Part shown: one piece after another, positions 1 through 8,791 of the stretch
Layout of the letters: each line of letters opens with the position of its first letter
How positions within the stretch are numbered: position 1 is the first letter of the stretch
Translations under genes and position numbers: made by a program
Assembly (NCBI GenBank): GCA_900548535.1
Contig: URLG01000028.1
Span: 1 to 32,254, forward strand
Direction: 5' to 3'
Length of the DNA: 32,254 nucleotides
Origin: Candidatus Segatella intestinihominis
GTDB taxonomy: Bacteria > Bacteroidota > Bacteroidia > Bacteroidales > Bacteroidaceae
Notes under the pieces: model-generated
Told to the model about the DNA's origin: nothing
The model's input: only the letters and a program-made list of their open reading frames with translations
The model's database searches: none

Positions 1-1073
1 ATAATTTTATAGATAGAATAAAGCTCTCTTTCCGCAAGGATAAAGAGCTTTATTTGTCTTTGTATGATATCCTAGGTTTCTATCCTCATGACATCAGTTA
101 TTATAAGCTAGCCTTAATGCATAAGAGCATTATGCATCGCAATGCCAAGGGAAAACCCGTTAACAACGAGCGCTTGGAGTTCTTGGGTGATGCTGTACTG
201 GATGCTGTGGTAGGCGACATTGTGTATCAACACTTTCCTGGCAAGCGTGAGGGATTCTTGACCAATACCCGAAGTAAGCTAGTGCAGCGTGATACACTCA
301 ATAAGTTGGCCCAGGAGATGGGCATCAACCAGCTTATATTATCTAACGGACACAGTTCTTCTCATAATAGTTATATGGGAGGAAATGCTTTCGAGGCTTT
401 GGTGGGTGCAGTCTACTTGGATCGCGGATACAATGCGTGTATGTATTTTATGCAGAAGCGCATCCTGGCACAAATGATAAACATCGACAAGGTGGCTTAC
501 AAGGAGGTTAACTTCAAGAGCAAACTGATCGAATGGAGCCAGAAAAACCGCGTGAAACTTGACTTCGTCATGCTCGACCAGCAGAGGGATAATAACGGCA
601 GCCCTGTATTTACTTATCAGGCTGTGATGGAGGGCGTAGAAGGTGGAGCAGGCAATGGATATTCCAAGAAGGAGAGCCAGCAAGCGGCTTCTAAGCTTAC
701 CCTGGAACGTCTGCGCAAGGAACCTCAGTTTATCGACGCTGTGTTTGCAGCCAAGGCTAATCGTACAAAGATGGAAGAAGAACCTGTAGAGAATGTGCCA
801 AGCACTGAGGTACAGGATGATTTCATCATCACCCAGACTTCTGATGAAACTTTAGTAGAAGAGAAGCATGTCAATGTGTTTAAGGAGGAAGTTTATTCAG
901 AAAAGTCGTCTATGGCTGATGATGAACAGAAGGAAATAGTAGCTGCTCAGGAGGAAGTGGCTGCCGAGACAGATGAGTTTGACTTGAGCGACATCTCCGC
1001 CCAACCTAAGGAGATGTCTAAGGAAGACATCATTGCAGCAGCCGAGGCTGCTGCCTTTGCTGAGGAGGCATAA
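1..1073 (+). CDS. rnc: Ribonuclease III, 5'-truncated by window edge
   Basis: Endoribonuclease that cuts double-stranded RNA in rRNA maturation and mRNA turnover; cytoplasmic. The frame is open from base 3, and the codons before the TTG at 54 encode a plausible N-terminus (..RKDKELYLSLYDILGFYPHD), so the real start lies upstream of the window. The catalytic signature NERLEFLGDAVLD is intact. A double-stranded RNA-binding domain follows, from about FKSKLIEWSQ to SKKESQQAASKLTLERL. After it comes a tail of roughly 100 residues that is strongly acidic and low in complexity (many E, D, A), beyond the usual length of the family. A strong terminator follows. The identification is secure; the role of the tail is unknown. 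Confidence 0.95.
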   Translation, partial: NFIDRIKLSFRKDKELYLSLYDILGFYPHDISYYKLALMHKSIMHRNAKGKPVNNERLEFLGDAVLDAVVGDIVYQHFPGKREGFLTNTRSKLVQRDTLNKLAQEMGINQLILSNGHSSSHNSYMGGNAFEALVGAVYLDRGYNACMYFMQKRILAQMINIDKVAYKEVNFKSKLIEWSQKNRVKLDFVMLDQQRDNNGSPVFTYQAVMEGVEGGAGNGYSKKESQQAASKLTLERLRKEPQFIDAVFAAKANRTKMEEEPVENVPSTEVQDDFIITQTSDETLVEEKHVNVFKEEVYSEKSSMADDEQKEIVAAQEEVAAETDEFDLSDISAQPKEMSKEDIIAAAEAAAFAEEA

Positions 1074-1122
1074 GGAAGAAAGGGATGTCCTTTGACTTCC
1101 GGTCAAACTATTATTTAGAAGA

Positions 1123-1186
1123 AGGCTCTCATCAGTAGTCATCTTCCCCAAAAGAGGGTAGGTGAGACTCATGAGAGCCTTTTTTG
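1123..1186 (+). terminator. Rho-independent terminator after rnc
   Basis: AGGCTCTCAT (1123-1132) pairs perfectly with ATGAGAGCCT (1171-1180), and the second arm runs into a T tract. The loop is long (38 nt) and itself contains pairing-capable GA/TC-rich sequence. It ends rnc transcription before the GH3 gene promoter. Confidence 0.8.
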
Positions 1187-1283
1187 TTTCTAAATAAGTG
1201 TTTTATCTTTTCTTGTTATTCGCTTATATTTCCCTTTTGTATTAAAAAATAGTAAAAACTTTCTCTATATCGAAAGTTTAAAT

Positions 1284-1291
1284 TAATTTTG
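1284..1291 (+). promoter_or_regulatory. Putative -7 box for the GH3 operon
   Basis: TAATTTTG matches the Bacteroidota -7 consensus TAnnTTTG and lies about 30 bp before the GH3 ATG. No convincing TTTG -33 box is visible at the usual spacing, so the call rests on the -7 box and its position between a terminator and a gene start. Confidence 0.55.
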
Positions 1292-1321
1292 CATCTACTT
1301 AAATGACATATATATCTAGAT

Positions 1322-2830
1322 ATGAGTTTAACAACTATAGTAAGTAATGTATTCAAGCCTCGTCAGAAGAGCTTGGAGAAGTATGTTAATGATGCAGAAT
1401 CCCTGCAGCATGAAGTACTGATGCGCCTTTTGGAAAAAGGTAAAAATACTGAATATGGTGTAAAGCATCTACTAAACACTACCAATAATTACGAAAAATT
1501 TGTCAAGAATGTGCCTGTCAATACCTATGAGGAATTGAAGGGCGACATCGACCGTATGCGCCATGGCGAGAAGGATATCCTCTGGCCTGGCACAGTGAAG
1601 TGGTATGCCAAGTCATCAGGTACCACGAATGATAAGAGTAAGTTTATCCCTGTATCCCACGATGGATTGCACAATATCCATTATCGTGGTGGTTTTGACG
1701 CAGTGGCTCTCTACTTGCGCAACAATCCTAAGAGCAAAATCTTTGATGGAAAGAGCCTGATATTGGGTGGCAGTCATTCACCTAATTATAATGTATCTGG
1801 CAGTTTGGTGGGCGATTTGAGTGCCATTCTCATCGAGAATATTAATCCGCTTGCCAATATGGTGCGCGTTCCTAAGAAGCAAACTGCGCTCTTGAGCGAC
1901 TTTGAGGTGAAGCGCGACCAGATAGCTCGCGAAACGATGAACAAGAACGTAACCAATATCTCGGGTGTGCCTAGCTGGATGCTCAGTGTATTGGTACGTG
2001 TCATGGAGCTTTCGGGCAAGCAGCATCTGGAGGAGGTATGGCCTAACTTGGAGGTGTTCTTCCATGGTGGCATCGCCTTCACTCCTTATCGCAAGCAATA
2101 TGAGCAGCTCATCACATCTCCTAATATGCATTATATGGAGACTTATAATGCCAGCGAGGGATTCTTTGGCTTGCAGGATGATCCTACAGACCCAGCCATG
2201 TCATTGATGATTGATTATGATGTGTTCTATGAGTTTATCCCGATGGATGAATTTGGCACAGACAATCCTTCGGTAGTGCCTCTTTGGGATGTGGAAGTAG
2301 GCAAGAATTATGCCATGGTGATTACCACATCTTGCGGATTGTGGCGATATATGATAGGAGATACCGTGCAGTTTACGAGCAAGAATCCTTATAAGTTTGT
2401 CATCACGGGCCGCACCAAGTACTTCATCAATGCCTTTGGCGAGGAGCTCATCATGGACAATGCCGAGAAGGGACTTGCCTATGCCTGCGAGAAGACGGGA
2501 GCCCAGGTGGCTGAATATACGGCTGCTCCGGTGTATATGGATAGCAATGCCAAGTGTCGCCATCAGTGGTTGATAGAGTTCTCTCAGGAGCCAGAGAATC
2601 TGGACGAATTTGCTAGCCTCCTAGACCATAAGTTGCAGGAAATCAATAGCGATTATGAGGCCAAGCGATTCCACGACGTCACCCTCCAGCATCTGGAGAT
2701 AGTGAAGGCTAAGCCAGGACTCTTCAATGACTGGCTCAAGAGCAAGGGCAAGCTGGGCGGACAGCACAAGATTCCTCGTCTGAGCAATAGTCGTAAGAAC
2801 ATCGACGAGATGCTCATGATGAATAAGTAA
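1322..2830 (+). CDS. GH3 family protein (putative acyl-adenylate/amido synthetase)
   Basis: Member of the GH3 branch of the adenylate-forming superfamily, whose plant members conjugate amino acids to acyl acids through an acyl-AMP; the bacterial substrate is not known. The three nucleotide-binding motifs are present: SSGTT at residues 98-102 followed by SKFIPVS, YNASEG at 276-281, and RYMIGD at 343-348. At 502 residues it is near the family's usual length. No signal peptide is visible, so it should be cytoplasmic. The next gene starts 18 nt after its stop, which suggests cotranscription with the lipoprotein and DUF3108 genes. The family call is firm; the reaction is inferred. Confidence 0.88.
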   Translation: MSLTTIVSNVFKPRQKSLEKYVNDAESLQHEVLMRLLEKGKNTEYGVKHLLNTTNNYEKFVKNVPVNTYEELKGDIDRMRHGEKDILWPGTVKWYAKSSGTTNDKSKFIPVSHDGLHNIHYRGGFDAVALYLRNNPKSKIFDGKSLILGGSHSPNYNVSGSLVGDLSAILIENINPLANMVRVPKKQTALLSDFEVKRDQIARETMNKNVTNISGVPSWMLSVLVRVMELSGKQHLEEVWPNLEVFFHGGIAFTPYRKQYEQLITSPNMHYMETYNASEGFFGLQDDPTDPAMSLMIDYDVFYEFIPMDEFGTDNPSVVPLWDVEVGKNYAMVITTSCGLWRYMIGDTVQFTSKNPYKFVITGRTKYFINAFGEELIMDNAEKGLAYACEKTGAQVAEYTAAPVYMDSNAKCRHQWLIEFSQEPENLDEFASLLDHKLQEINSDYEAKRFHDVTLQHLEIVKAKPGLFNDWLKSKGKLGGQHKIPRLSNSRKNIDEMLMMNK

Positions 2831-2848
2831 TGATTAAGATAGATAAGA

Positions 2849-4813
2849 ATGATCAACTTTCATGATATCCAGAGTAAGTTGAAGGGCAACTCCTTGTTTC
2901 TGCCTTTCTACGTGATAGTCTTTCTGCTATTGGCTTCCTGCGCCAAGATGGGGCAGCCCGATGGCGGATGGTATGATGAGACACCGCCTCATGTGATAGG
3001 TGCCTCACCTGCCGATGGTGCTGTCAATGTCAGGGAGAAGAAGGTGAACATCTACTTTGACGAGTTTATCAAGGTAGACAATCCTACCGAGAAGGTGGTG
3101 GTATCGCCACCGCAGCTCGAAGCCCCTGAAATCAAGGGCACGGGCAAGCGCATACAGGTTTCATTGGTCGACTCCCTGAAGCCTAACACCACGTATACCA
3201 TCGACTTCTCCGATGCCATCAGCGACAATAATGAGGGCAATCCACTGGGCAATTACACTTATAGTTTCTCTACGAGCGAAGTCATCGACACCATGGAGGT
3301 ATCGGGCTATGTGCTTGAGTCAGAGAATCTGGAGCCTATCAAGGGCATCTTGGTGGGTCTGTATCAGGACCTCGCTGACTCAGCTTTCAAGACCAAGCCG
3401 ATGCTGCGTGTGAGCCGCACGGATAGCCGTGGTCGATTTGTCATCAAGGGTGTGGCGCCAGGCACTTATCGCATCTATGCCTTGCAGGATATGGATGGCA
3501 ACTATATGTTCAATCAGAAGAGCGAGAAGATAGCTTTCTCTCACGATTTGATAGTCCCATCCAGCAAACCCGATGTGCGCCAGGATACTACTTGGCTCGA
3601 TTCGCTCCACATCAAGTCGATAGATCAGGTTAACTATACCCATTTCTTGCCAGATGATATCGTGCTGAGAGCTTTTACCGAGCCATTGACTGATAGATAT
3701 TTCTTGAAGGCAGAGCGCAAGAAGGCAAATAACTTTACCCTCTTCTATAGTTATGGAGACTCTATCTTGCCTCAGATCAAGGGACTCAATTTCAATGAGC
3801 AGAATGCCTTTATCCTAGAGCCATCCCTGCGCAATGATACCCTGACTTACTGGCTTCGTGATACGGCGCTGGTCAATCAAGACACGCTGAGCATACAGCT
3901 CACTTACCGTATGTCGGATAGCACGGGCGTGCTGCATGAGCAGATAGATACCCTCGATATCCTGTCGAAGGAACCATACGCCAAGCGACTGAAAGCTAAG
4001 GAGAAGGAAGTTGCCGACTGGACCAAGAAGCAGGAGAAACTGAAGAAGAAAGGGCAGCCATACGATAGCGTGATGGCAGTGAAACCGCTTGATGTTCAGG
4101 TCAGTGTGTCATCTCAGCTAGATCCTGACAAGAACATCTCCTTCAGTTTTGATACTCCATTGGAGAAGGTAGATACATCGGGCATCCATCTCTACGCCAA
4201 GCATGATACGCTCTGGTATAGGGCACCATTCGAATTTAATGAGATAGGTAATCGCCGGTATGAGCTGCGAGGGGAGTGGCGCCCAGACATCGAGTATAGC
4301 TTGGAGGTAGATTCGGCTGCATTCCAGGATATTTATGGATTGGCATCCAAGCCTATCAAGCAGGGATTTAAGGTCAATTCGCTCGATACTTATGGCACAT
4401 TGCTTGTCAACATCACCAGCCTCAATGACCAGCCACTGCTGGTGCAGCTGCTCAATGCCCAAGACCAGGTGGTGAAGACGGTGAAGGCATCCAATGGCGT
4501 GGCAGAATTCTATTATCTCAAGCCAGAAAAGTATTATATGCGCCTGATAGTGGACCGCAACAACAATGGCAAGTGGGATACGGGCTGCTATGACAAGGAT
4601 GAGCAAGCCGAGGAGGTATATTACTATCCCGAGCAGATAGAATGCAAGGCCAAGTGGGACTTGACGGAGAGCTGGGACCCCGAGGCTCGCGAACTCTCCA
4701 AGCAGAAGCCTAGTGCCATCACCAAGCAGAAGCCAGAGAAGGAAAAGAAGATTAAGAACCAGAATGCACAGCGTGCCAAGAAGCTTGGCATAGAGTACAT
4801 TCCTAAAATGTAA
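2849..4813 (+). CDS. SbsA-type Ig-like domain lipoprotein
   Basis: Predicted envelope lipoprotein of 654 residues. The N-terminus has a hydrophobic stretch ending in lipobox LLASC, with Cys31 as the lipidation site. Residues about 43-135 (from TPPHVIGASPADGAVNV to YTYSFSTSE) match the bacterial Ig-like SbsA domain pattern. A second beta-rich segment from about 150 (VSGYVLESENLEPIKGILVGLY) resembles the carboxypeptidase-regulatory-like fold, and a similar segment recurs near the C-terminus (RLIVDRNNNGKWDTG). The last 40 residues are Lys-rich. It sits 6 nt before the DUF3108 gene, a pairing I recall as common in Bacteroidota. The function is unknown; a structural or cell-surface role is likely. 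Confidence 0.82.
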   Translation: MINFHDIQSKLKGNSLFLPFYVIVFLLLASCAKMGQPDGGWYDETPPHVIGASPADGAVNVREKKVNIYFDEFIKVDNPTEKVVVSPPQLEAPEIKGTGKRIQVSLVDSLKPNTTYTIDFSDAISDNNEGNPLGNYTYSFSTSEVIDTMEVSGYVLESENLEPIKGILVGLYQDLADSAFKTKPMLRVSRTDSRGRFVIKGVAPGTYRIYALQDMDGNYMFNQKSEKIAFSHDLIVPSSKPDVRQDTTWLDSLHIKSIDQVNYTHFLPDDIVLRAFTEPLTDRYFLKAERKKANNFTLFYSYGDSILPQIKGLNFNEQNAFILEPSLRNDTLTYWLRDTALVNQDTLSIQLTYRMSDSTGVLHEQIDTLDILSKEPYAKRLKAKEKEVADWTKKQEKLKKKGQPYDSVMAVKPLDVQVSVSSQLDPDKNISFSFDTPLEKVDTSGIHLYAKHDTLWYRAPFEFNEIGNRRYELRGEWRPDIEYSLEVDSAAFQDIYGLASKPIKQGFKVNSLDTYGTLLVNITSLNDQPLLVQLLNAQDQVVKTVKASNGVAEFYYLKPEKYYMRLIVDRNNNGKWDTGCYDKDEQAEEVYYYPEQIECKAKWDLTESWDPEARELSKQKPSAITKQKPEKEKKIKNQNAQRAKKLGIEYIPKM

Positions 4814-4819
4814 TGAGAT

Positions 4820-5632
4820 ATGAAGACAATTAAGACATTATGGATAGCAGCATTGCTACTCTTGATCAGCACCTCGGTGCAGGCTCAGTGTACTTTCCGC
4901 AATACAGCGTTCAAGTCGGGCGAGTTTCTCACCTACAATCTGTATTACAACTGGAAGTTTGTATGGGTCAAAGCTGGTAATGCCAGCATGTCTATCGTGC
5001 AGAGCACGCATAAGGGAAAGCCTGCCTATCGTGGTTCGCTCGTAACTCGTGGCAATAAGAAGGTAGACGATTTCTTTGTGCTTCGCGATACCTTGCTTTG
5101 CTATAGTGGTACCGACTTGGCGCCTCTCTACTTTCGCAAGGGAGCTCGTGAGGGCAAGCGCTATACGGTGGATGAGGTATTCTATAGCTACTCTGGGGGC
5201 AAGTGTCATCTGCGCCAGCATCGCTTGCAGAGTGATGGCAAGCATGCCTGGAAGAAGGTGTCTTATGGCGACTGTGTGTTTGACATGATGAATATCTTCC
5301 TCCGTGCCCGTAGTTTCGACCCATCCAACTGGAAGAAGGGCTATGTGGTTAAGTTCCCAATAGCCGATGGCAAGAATCGCACTCCTGCCCAGATCAAGTT
5401 TGCAGGCAAGGTAACCATCAAGGCAGATAATGGTGTGAAATACCGCTGTCTGCGCCTGGCTTATCAGGAGTATGAGGATGGAAAATACAAGAAGATAGTA
5501 GATTTCTATGTTACTGATGATGACAACCATGTGCCAGTGCGTCTGGATATGTTCCTCAAGTTTGGTTCAGCCAAGGCATTCCTGGTAGGCATGAAGGGAG
5601 TCAGAAATCCTGTCTCTTCTATCGTGAAATAA
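4820..5632 (+). CDS. DUF3108 domain periplasmic protein
   Basis: 270-residue protein with a clear signal peptide (basic MKTIKT, hydrophobic core, cleavage around VQA-QC). The mature part (FKSGEFLTYNLYYNWKFVWV near its start, VDFYVTDDDNHVPVRLDM near its end) fits DUF3108, a family of predicted beta-rich periplasmic or outer-membrane-associated proteins of unknown activity. It is the last gene of the GH3 - Ig-lipoprotein - DUF3108 run and is followed by a perfect 18-bp terminator stem. The family call is fairly sure; no biochemical role can be read from the sequence. Confidence 0.82.
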   Translation: MKTIKTLWIAALLLLISTSVQAQCTFRNTAFKSGEFLTYNLYYNWKFVWVKAGNASMSIVQSTHKGKPAYRGSLVTRGNKKVDDFFVLRDTLLCYSGTDLAPLYFRKGAREGKRYTVDEVFYSYSGGKCHLRQHRLQSDGKHAWKKVSYGDCVFDMMNIFLRARSFDPSNWKKGYVVKFPIADGKNRTPAQIKFAGKVTIKADNGVKYRCLRLAYQEYEDGKYKKIVDFYVTDDDNHVPVRLDMFLKFGSAKAFLVGMKGVRNPVSSIVK

Positions 5633-5680
5633 GTAGGGAAAATATACAGCGAAGTAGCTGATATACAAAATAATATAAAT

Positions 5681-5728
5681 AAAGTTCATAAGTTAGTGGT
5701 CTCACTAACTTATGAACTTTATTTTTTT
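5681..5728. terminator. Bidirectional terminator between DUF3108 gene and nagB
   Basis: A perfect 18-bp stem (5681-5698 with 5703-5720) closes a 4-nt loop. On the plus strand it is followed by ATTTTTTTT. On the minus strand it is followed by T-rich TTTATATTATTTT. It can therefore serve both converging genes. Confidence 0.9.
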
Positions 5729-5731
5729 TGA

Positions 5732-6517
5732 TTATAGTTTCTCTATATCCTTGAAGTAGCGATAAGTGCCCACCTTCAGCTCGTCGGTAGCCATTTCATC
5801 ACATACGATGATGCCATGCTTGTGCAGCTGCAGGGCGCTGATGGTCCAAGCCTGGGTCACAGGACCCTCGATGGCAGCCTGCAGGGCGCGAGCCTTGTTG
5901 TGGCCATTGCAGAGTATCATCACCTCCTTGGCATCCATCACGGTGCCCACGCCCACGGTGAGGGCAAGGCTTGGCACCTTTTCTGGGTCGTTGTCGAAGA
6001 AGCGGGAGTTGGCTATGCGAGTATCGGTGGTGAGCGTCTTCACACGGGTGCGAGAGGTGAGCGAAGAGAATGGCTCATTGAAGGCGATGTGGCCATCCGG
6101 ACCGATGCCTCCGATGAAGAGGTCTATGCCCCCCGCATCTGCTATCATCTGCTCATAGTGGCGGCATTCCTCTTCCAGATTCTCCGCATTGCCATTCAGG
6201 ATATGAATATTCTCCTTAGGGCAGTCGATATGATTGAACAAGTTGGTGGCCATAAACGAATGGTAGCTCTCCGGATGCTCCTCTGGCAAGCCCACGTATT
6301 CGTCCATATTGAATGTCAAGACGTGCTTGAATGACACACGTCCCTCCTTCACTGCCTTCACCAGCTCGGCATACATGCCCTGAGGTGAAGAACCCGTAGG
6401 CAATCCCAATACGAATGGGCGCTCGGCAGATGGCTGAAACTTGTTGATAGTCTCTACTACATGATTAGCTGCCCACTTGGACATCTTATCATAATCTTTT
6501 TCGATAATTACACGCAT
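5732..6517 (-). CDS. nagB: Glucosamine-6-phosphate deaminase
   Basis: Converts glucosamine-6-phosphate to fructose-6-phosphate and ammonia, the step that brings amino sugars into glycolysis. The 261 residues match the compact NagB form. Catalytic residues fall at the same numbers as in the E. coli enzyme: Asp72 in MDEYVG, and Asp141, His143 and Glu148 in GGIGPDGHIAFNEP. The N-terminus MRVIIEKDYDKMSKWAA fits the family start. It is a single-gene unit with its own promoter and a shared terminator. A second amino-sugar-type gene, the PIG-L deacetylase at 29270, lies elsewhere in the window. Confidence 0.97.
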   Translation of the reverse strand: MRVIIEKDYDKMSKWAANHVVETINKFQPSAERPFVLGLPTGSSPQGMYAELVKAVKEGRVSFKHVLTFNMDEYVGLPEEHPESYHSFMATNLFNHIDCPKENIHILNGNAENLEEECRHYEQMIADAGGIDLFIGGIGPDGHIAFNEPFSSLTSRTRVKTLTTDTRIANSRFFDNDPEKVPSLALTVGVGTVMDAKEVMILCNGHNKARALQAAIEGPVTQAWTISALQLHKHGIIVCDEMATDELKVGTYRYFKDIEKL

Positions 6518-6569
6518 AATCTATTTCTTTTAATATCGGTTTTTAAACTTTCTGGTTGTTTATCACCCA

Positions 6570-6577
6570 CAAAAGTA
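6570..6577 (-). promoter_or_regulatory. Putative nagB -7 box
   Basis: Read on the minus strand this is TACTTTTG, a full match to TAnnTTTG, 53 bp before the nagB ATG. Upstream of it, 6637-6655 holds the inverted repeat CTATGAG/CTCATAG and 6678-6706 holds ATGTAAC/GTTACAT. Either could be an operator, but no regulator is identified. Confidence 0.55.
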
Positions 6578-6730
6578 ATAAAAAGCTCTTTTACATCTAT
6601 TATATGAGAAGAAAAATTATATTTTTTTACACGTTCCTATGAGATTTCCTCATAGTTTCACAATGTATTTTGTCGTATGTAACAAAAACTTTGCGCCAAG
6701 TTACATTGGACCATAATATATTGAAAAACA

Positions 6731-6762
6731 TTTGGTTTATTCTAATTTATTTGCTATTTTTG
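6731..6762 (+). promoter_or_regulatory. Promoter of the three-paralogue operon
   Basis: TTTG at 6731-6734 and TATTTTTG at 6755-6762 are separated by 20 bp, which fits the Bacteroidota -33/-7 promoter layout. The first ATG of the operon follows 21 bp later. Confidence 0.75.
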
Positions 6763-6783
6763 CTCTAAAATAAATAAATTAAA

Positions 6784-7401
6784 ATGATGAAAGTTAATAA
6801 AATTTTAAAAATAAGGAATATATTTTTGCTTGCTATGGTGCTAGCAGTGGGAAGTTACATGATATTGTTTGTGTACAATAGCTTCTTTAAAACTACGGAT
6901 ATACCATTCAAATACAAAATTGAAAGTATTGAGATGGAAAGAGTTACTTTTGGGCAAGACTCAATGACTCTCAAAAAGTATCTAATGAAAATAAAATTGA
7001 GTGATGAAGACGTTCAGTCAAAGCATTACCCTTTACTTCATTATATGAATGGAATTAAAGACTCTGTGGTATCAGTTGCAGTTAAGGATATTAATGGGAA
7101 AGATATATCTGGGGCATTTGATTGCGCAATGGTCAACTGGAGATATTGGGATGAGCCTTCGGATTTGAACTATTGTAGTAGGCACAATTGGGAGACAATT
7201 TCAGACTTGAGGACAGTATTAAATTCCTTAAATACAGATTTACAAGAGTTTGATAAAGTTAATGGTATGCGCCAAATTTGCATTATCTATACTCTTCCAA
7301 ATACGCTTATTCCTAACGAAATGGTAATGACGTTAGAAAAACGCAAGATTAAATGTAAAATTCGCAATAATGTAAAGGATTCTAGAAAAATAAAACGATA
7401 A
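6784..7401 (+). CDS. Membrane-anchored protein of unknown function, paralogue 1
   Basis: 205 residues. One hydrophobic segment near residues 13-31 (IFLLAMVLAVGSYMILFVY) follows a Lys-rich start, giving a likely N-terminal membrane anchor with the rest outside the cytoplasm. Right after the anchor comes YKIESIEMERVTFG, which aligns with similarly placed Y-x-I-x-x-VEMQ segments in the next two genes. Downstream it has KIKLSDEDV and a DINGKDISG turn. No known domain is recognised. It opens a three-gene operon (4-nt gap to paralogue 2). The region is visibly AT-richer than its neighbours, which suggests a fast-evolving or acquired cluster. Confidence 0.75.
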   Translation: MMKVNKILKIRNIFLLAMVLAVGSYMILFVYNSFFKTTDIPFKYKIESIEMERVTFGQDSMTLKKYLMKIKLSDEDVQSKHYPLLHYMNGIKDSVVSVAVKDINGKDISGAFDCAMVNWRYWDEPSDLNYCSRHNWETISDLRTVLNSLNTDLQEFDKVNGMRQICIIYTLPNTLIPNEMVMTLEKRKIKCKIRNNVKDSRKIKR

Positions 7402-7405
7402 TCGA

Positions 7406-8026
7406 ATGAAGAAACTGTATTTTATTACAATTGGATTCTTTGTGACTCTGATGGTCTGTTTTATGATAATCGGAAGCATAAAGGAATATCCTTCTCAATA
7501 CTGCATTTCTCATGTTGAAATGCAGCGTGTAGAAATCGAGGATAGCTATGGAGAAAAATCAAAAGACTCTTCTCTTACCAACTATTATATATTGAGTATT
7601 GTGCTAGACAATGCCAAAATAAAGAAGACTATTTCCGATTGTCAACCATATGATGAAGGAATCGCAGACCCAGTAAAATCTTTAGATATACTGGATAAGC
7701 AAGGACATAATATGAACGAACAACTGCGATGCGTGCAAATTATCAATGGATTTTCTTATGCAAAAGTATCCTTTGATTCCTATTACAGATGTACGGCTAC
7801 GGAGGCTTTGCAATATGTTCCAGAAATTATTAATCATCTGTCGGAAAAGAGCGGTCAAAAAATGCACTACTATAGTGTGCTGCTGGCTTGCAATAAAGCT
7901 GATATTCCTCAAAATGGAACTTTACATTTAGGAAAGGGGAAGGTGAATTTTAAAGTAAAAAATGCTCCCATAAGGTTATCTGTTAATGGATTAACTATCA
8001 AGGGAGCTTCGTTTCATATAAATTAA
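7406..8026 (+). CDS. Membrane-anchored protein of unknown function, paralogue 2
   Basis: 206 residues, one N-terminal hydrophobic segment (about 5-24). The extracytoplasmic part starts with YCISHVEMQRVEI, then YYILSIVLDNAKIKKTI, and near residues 90-98 KSLDILDKQG. These align with the third gene (YRVAGVEMQKI, VMIVKLQDAKINTSI, KKIEVLDNQA). Near the C-terminus HYYSVLLACNKADIP aligns with HYYCVFLSYKGKNMP of the third. Its stop overlaps the next start (TAATG), so translation is probably coupled. Family and function are not recognised. Confidence 0.75.
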   Translation: MKKLYFITIGFFVTLMVCFMIIGSIKEYPSQYCISHVEMQRVEIEDSYGEKSKDSSLTNYYILSIVLDNAKIKKTISDCQPYDEGIADPVKSLDILDKQGHNMNEQLRCVQIINGFSYAKVSFDSYYRCTATEALQYVPEIINHLSEKSGQKMHYYSVLLACNKADIPQNGTLHLGKGKVNFKVKNAPIRLSVNGLTIKGASFHIN

Positions 8027-8721
8027 TGAATGATATGGAGATGCGCAAAATATTTTTGATAATCATTAAATTAATAGCCCTAATTGCTATTTTACTAGTG
8101 ATAGCATTTGGGATATATCTGTTTACTCATAGACAGACATCGCCATGGACGTATAGGGTTGCTGGAGTGGAAATGCAGAAGATTTCGTCACCAGGATTGG
8201 GAGAAGGAGATAGTTTGCAGGAGAACGAAGTGTCTTGTTACGTCATGATAGTAAAGTTACAAGATGCCAAAATCAACACTTCAATTATCGGATTTAAGCC
8301 TTATTTTGGAGGAATAGAACATAAGGTAAAAAAGATAGAAGTGCTTGACAACCAGGCAAATAATTTAGTTAGTCAGTTTTATGGAATTCGTCATTTTGAG
8401 AATATTCCATACAAGCAACTTGGTTTTGCAGAGGGTAAATCGTCTAGTCGCTATTTGAAGAGTTTTCCTCTGGATAGTTTAACTAATGTACCAGATACTC
8501 TGCAAGGATTAGGTACGAGTATAACTTTTTGTCCAAAGTTGGCTGATGGCTGCCATTACTATTGCGTATTCCTTTCTTATAAGGGTAAGAATATGCCTCG
8601 GAAAGTTCGTTTCCAGCTAGATTCTCAGGAATCCATAGAATGTGATGTTAATAATTACCTTGTCCCTATCCAATTTGAGGGTTTGATAAAAGCGGGAAGT
8701 CTTAATAATTTAACCAAATAA
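8026..8721 (+). CDS. Membrane-anchored protein of unknown function, paralogue 3
   Basis: 231 residues with a hydrophobic anchor at about 9-29 (FLIIIKLIALIAILLVIAFGI). It is the closest relative of paralogue 2 by the shared blocks VEMQ, DAKI, VLDNQ and HYY. The start overlaps the stop of paralogue 2 by one base; an in-frame ATG four codons later (MRKIF) is an alternative start. The operon ends at a strong terminator 3 nt after the stop. No catalytic motif or conserved Cys pattern is visible. A tandem family of diverged membrane-tethered proteins suggests a binding, immunity or surface role, but this is inference only. Confidence 0.75.
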   Translation: MNDMEMRKIFLIIIKLIALIAILLVIAFGIYLFTHRQTSPWTYRVAGVEMQKISSPGLGEGDSLQENEVSCYVMIVKLQDAKINTSIIGFKPYFGGIEHKVKKIEVLDNQANNLVSQFYGIRHFENIPYKQLGFAEGKSSSRYLKSFPLDSLTNVPDTLQGLGTSITFCPKLADGCHYYCVFLSYKGKNMPRKVRFQLDSQESIECDVNNYLVPIQFEGLIKAGSLNNLTK

Positions 8722-8723
8722 AT

Positions 8724-8760
8724 AAAAGGAGAAGAGCTAGCTGGCTCTTCTCCTTTTTTT
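8724..8760. terminator. Bidirectional terminator
   Basis: A perfect 14-bp stem (8724-8737 with 8744-8757) closes a 6-nt loop. It is followed by T residues on the plus strand and by TTTTATTTATTT on the minus strand. It serves the paralogue operon and the converging DUF6078-like gene. Confidence 0.9.
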
Positions 8761-8791
8761 AGTGTTTATACAATGTTATGGTGATTGTTAC

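Noticed and set aside
54..56. TTG as the rnc start
   Set aside because: The reading frame and a typical RNase III N-terminal sequence continue upstream to the window edge.
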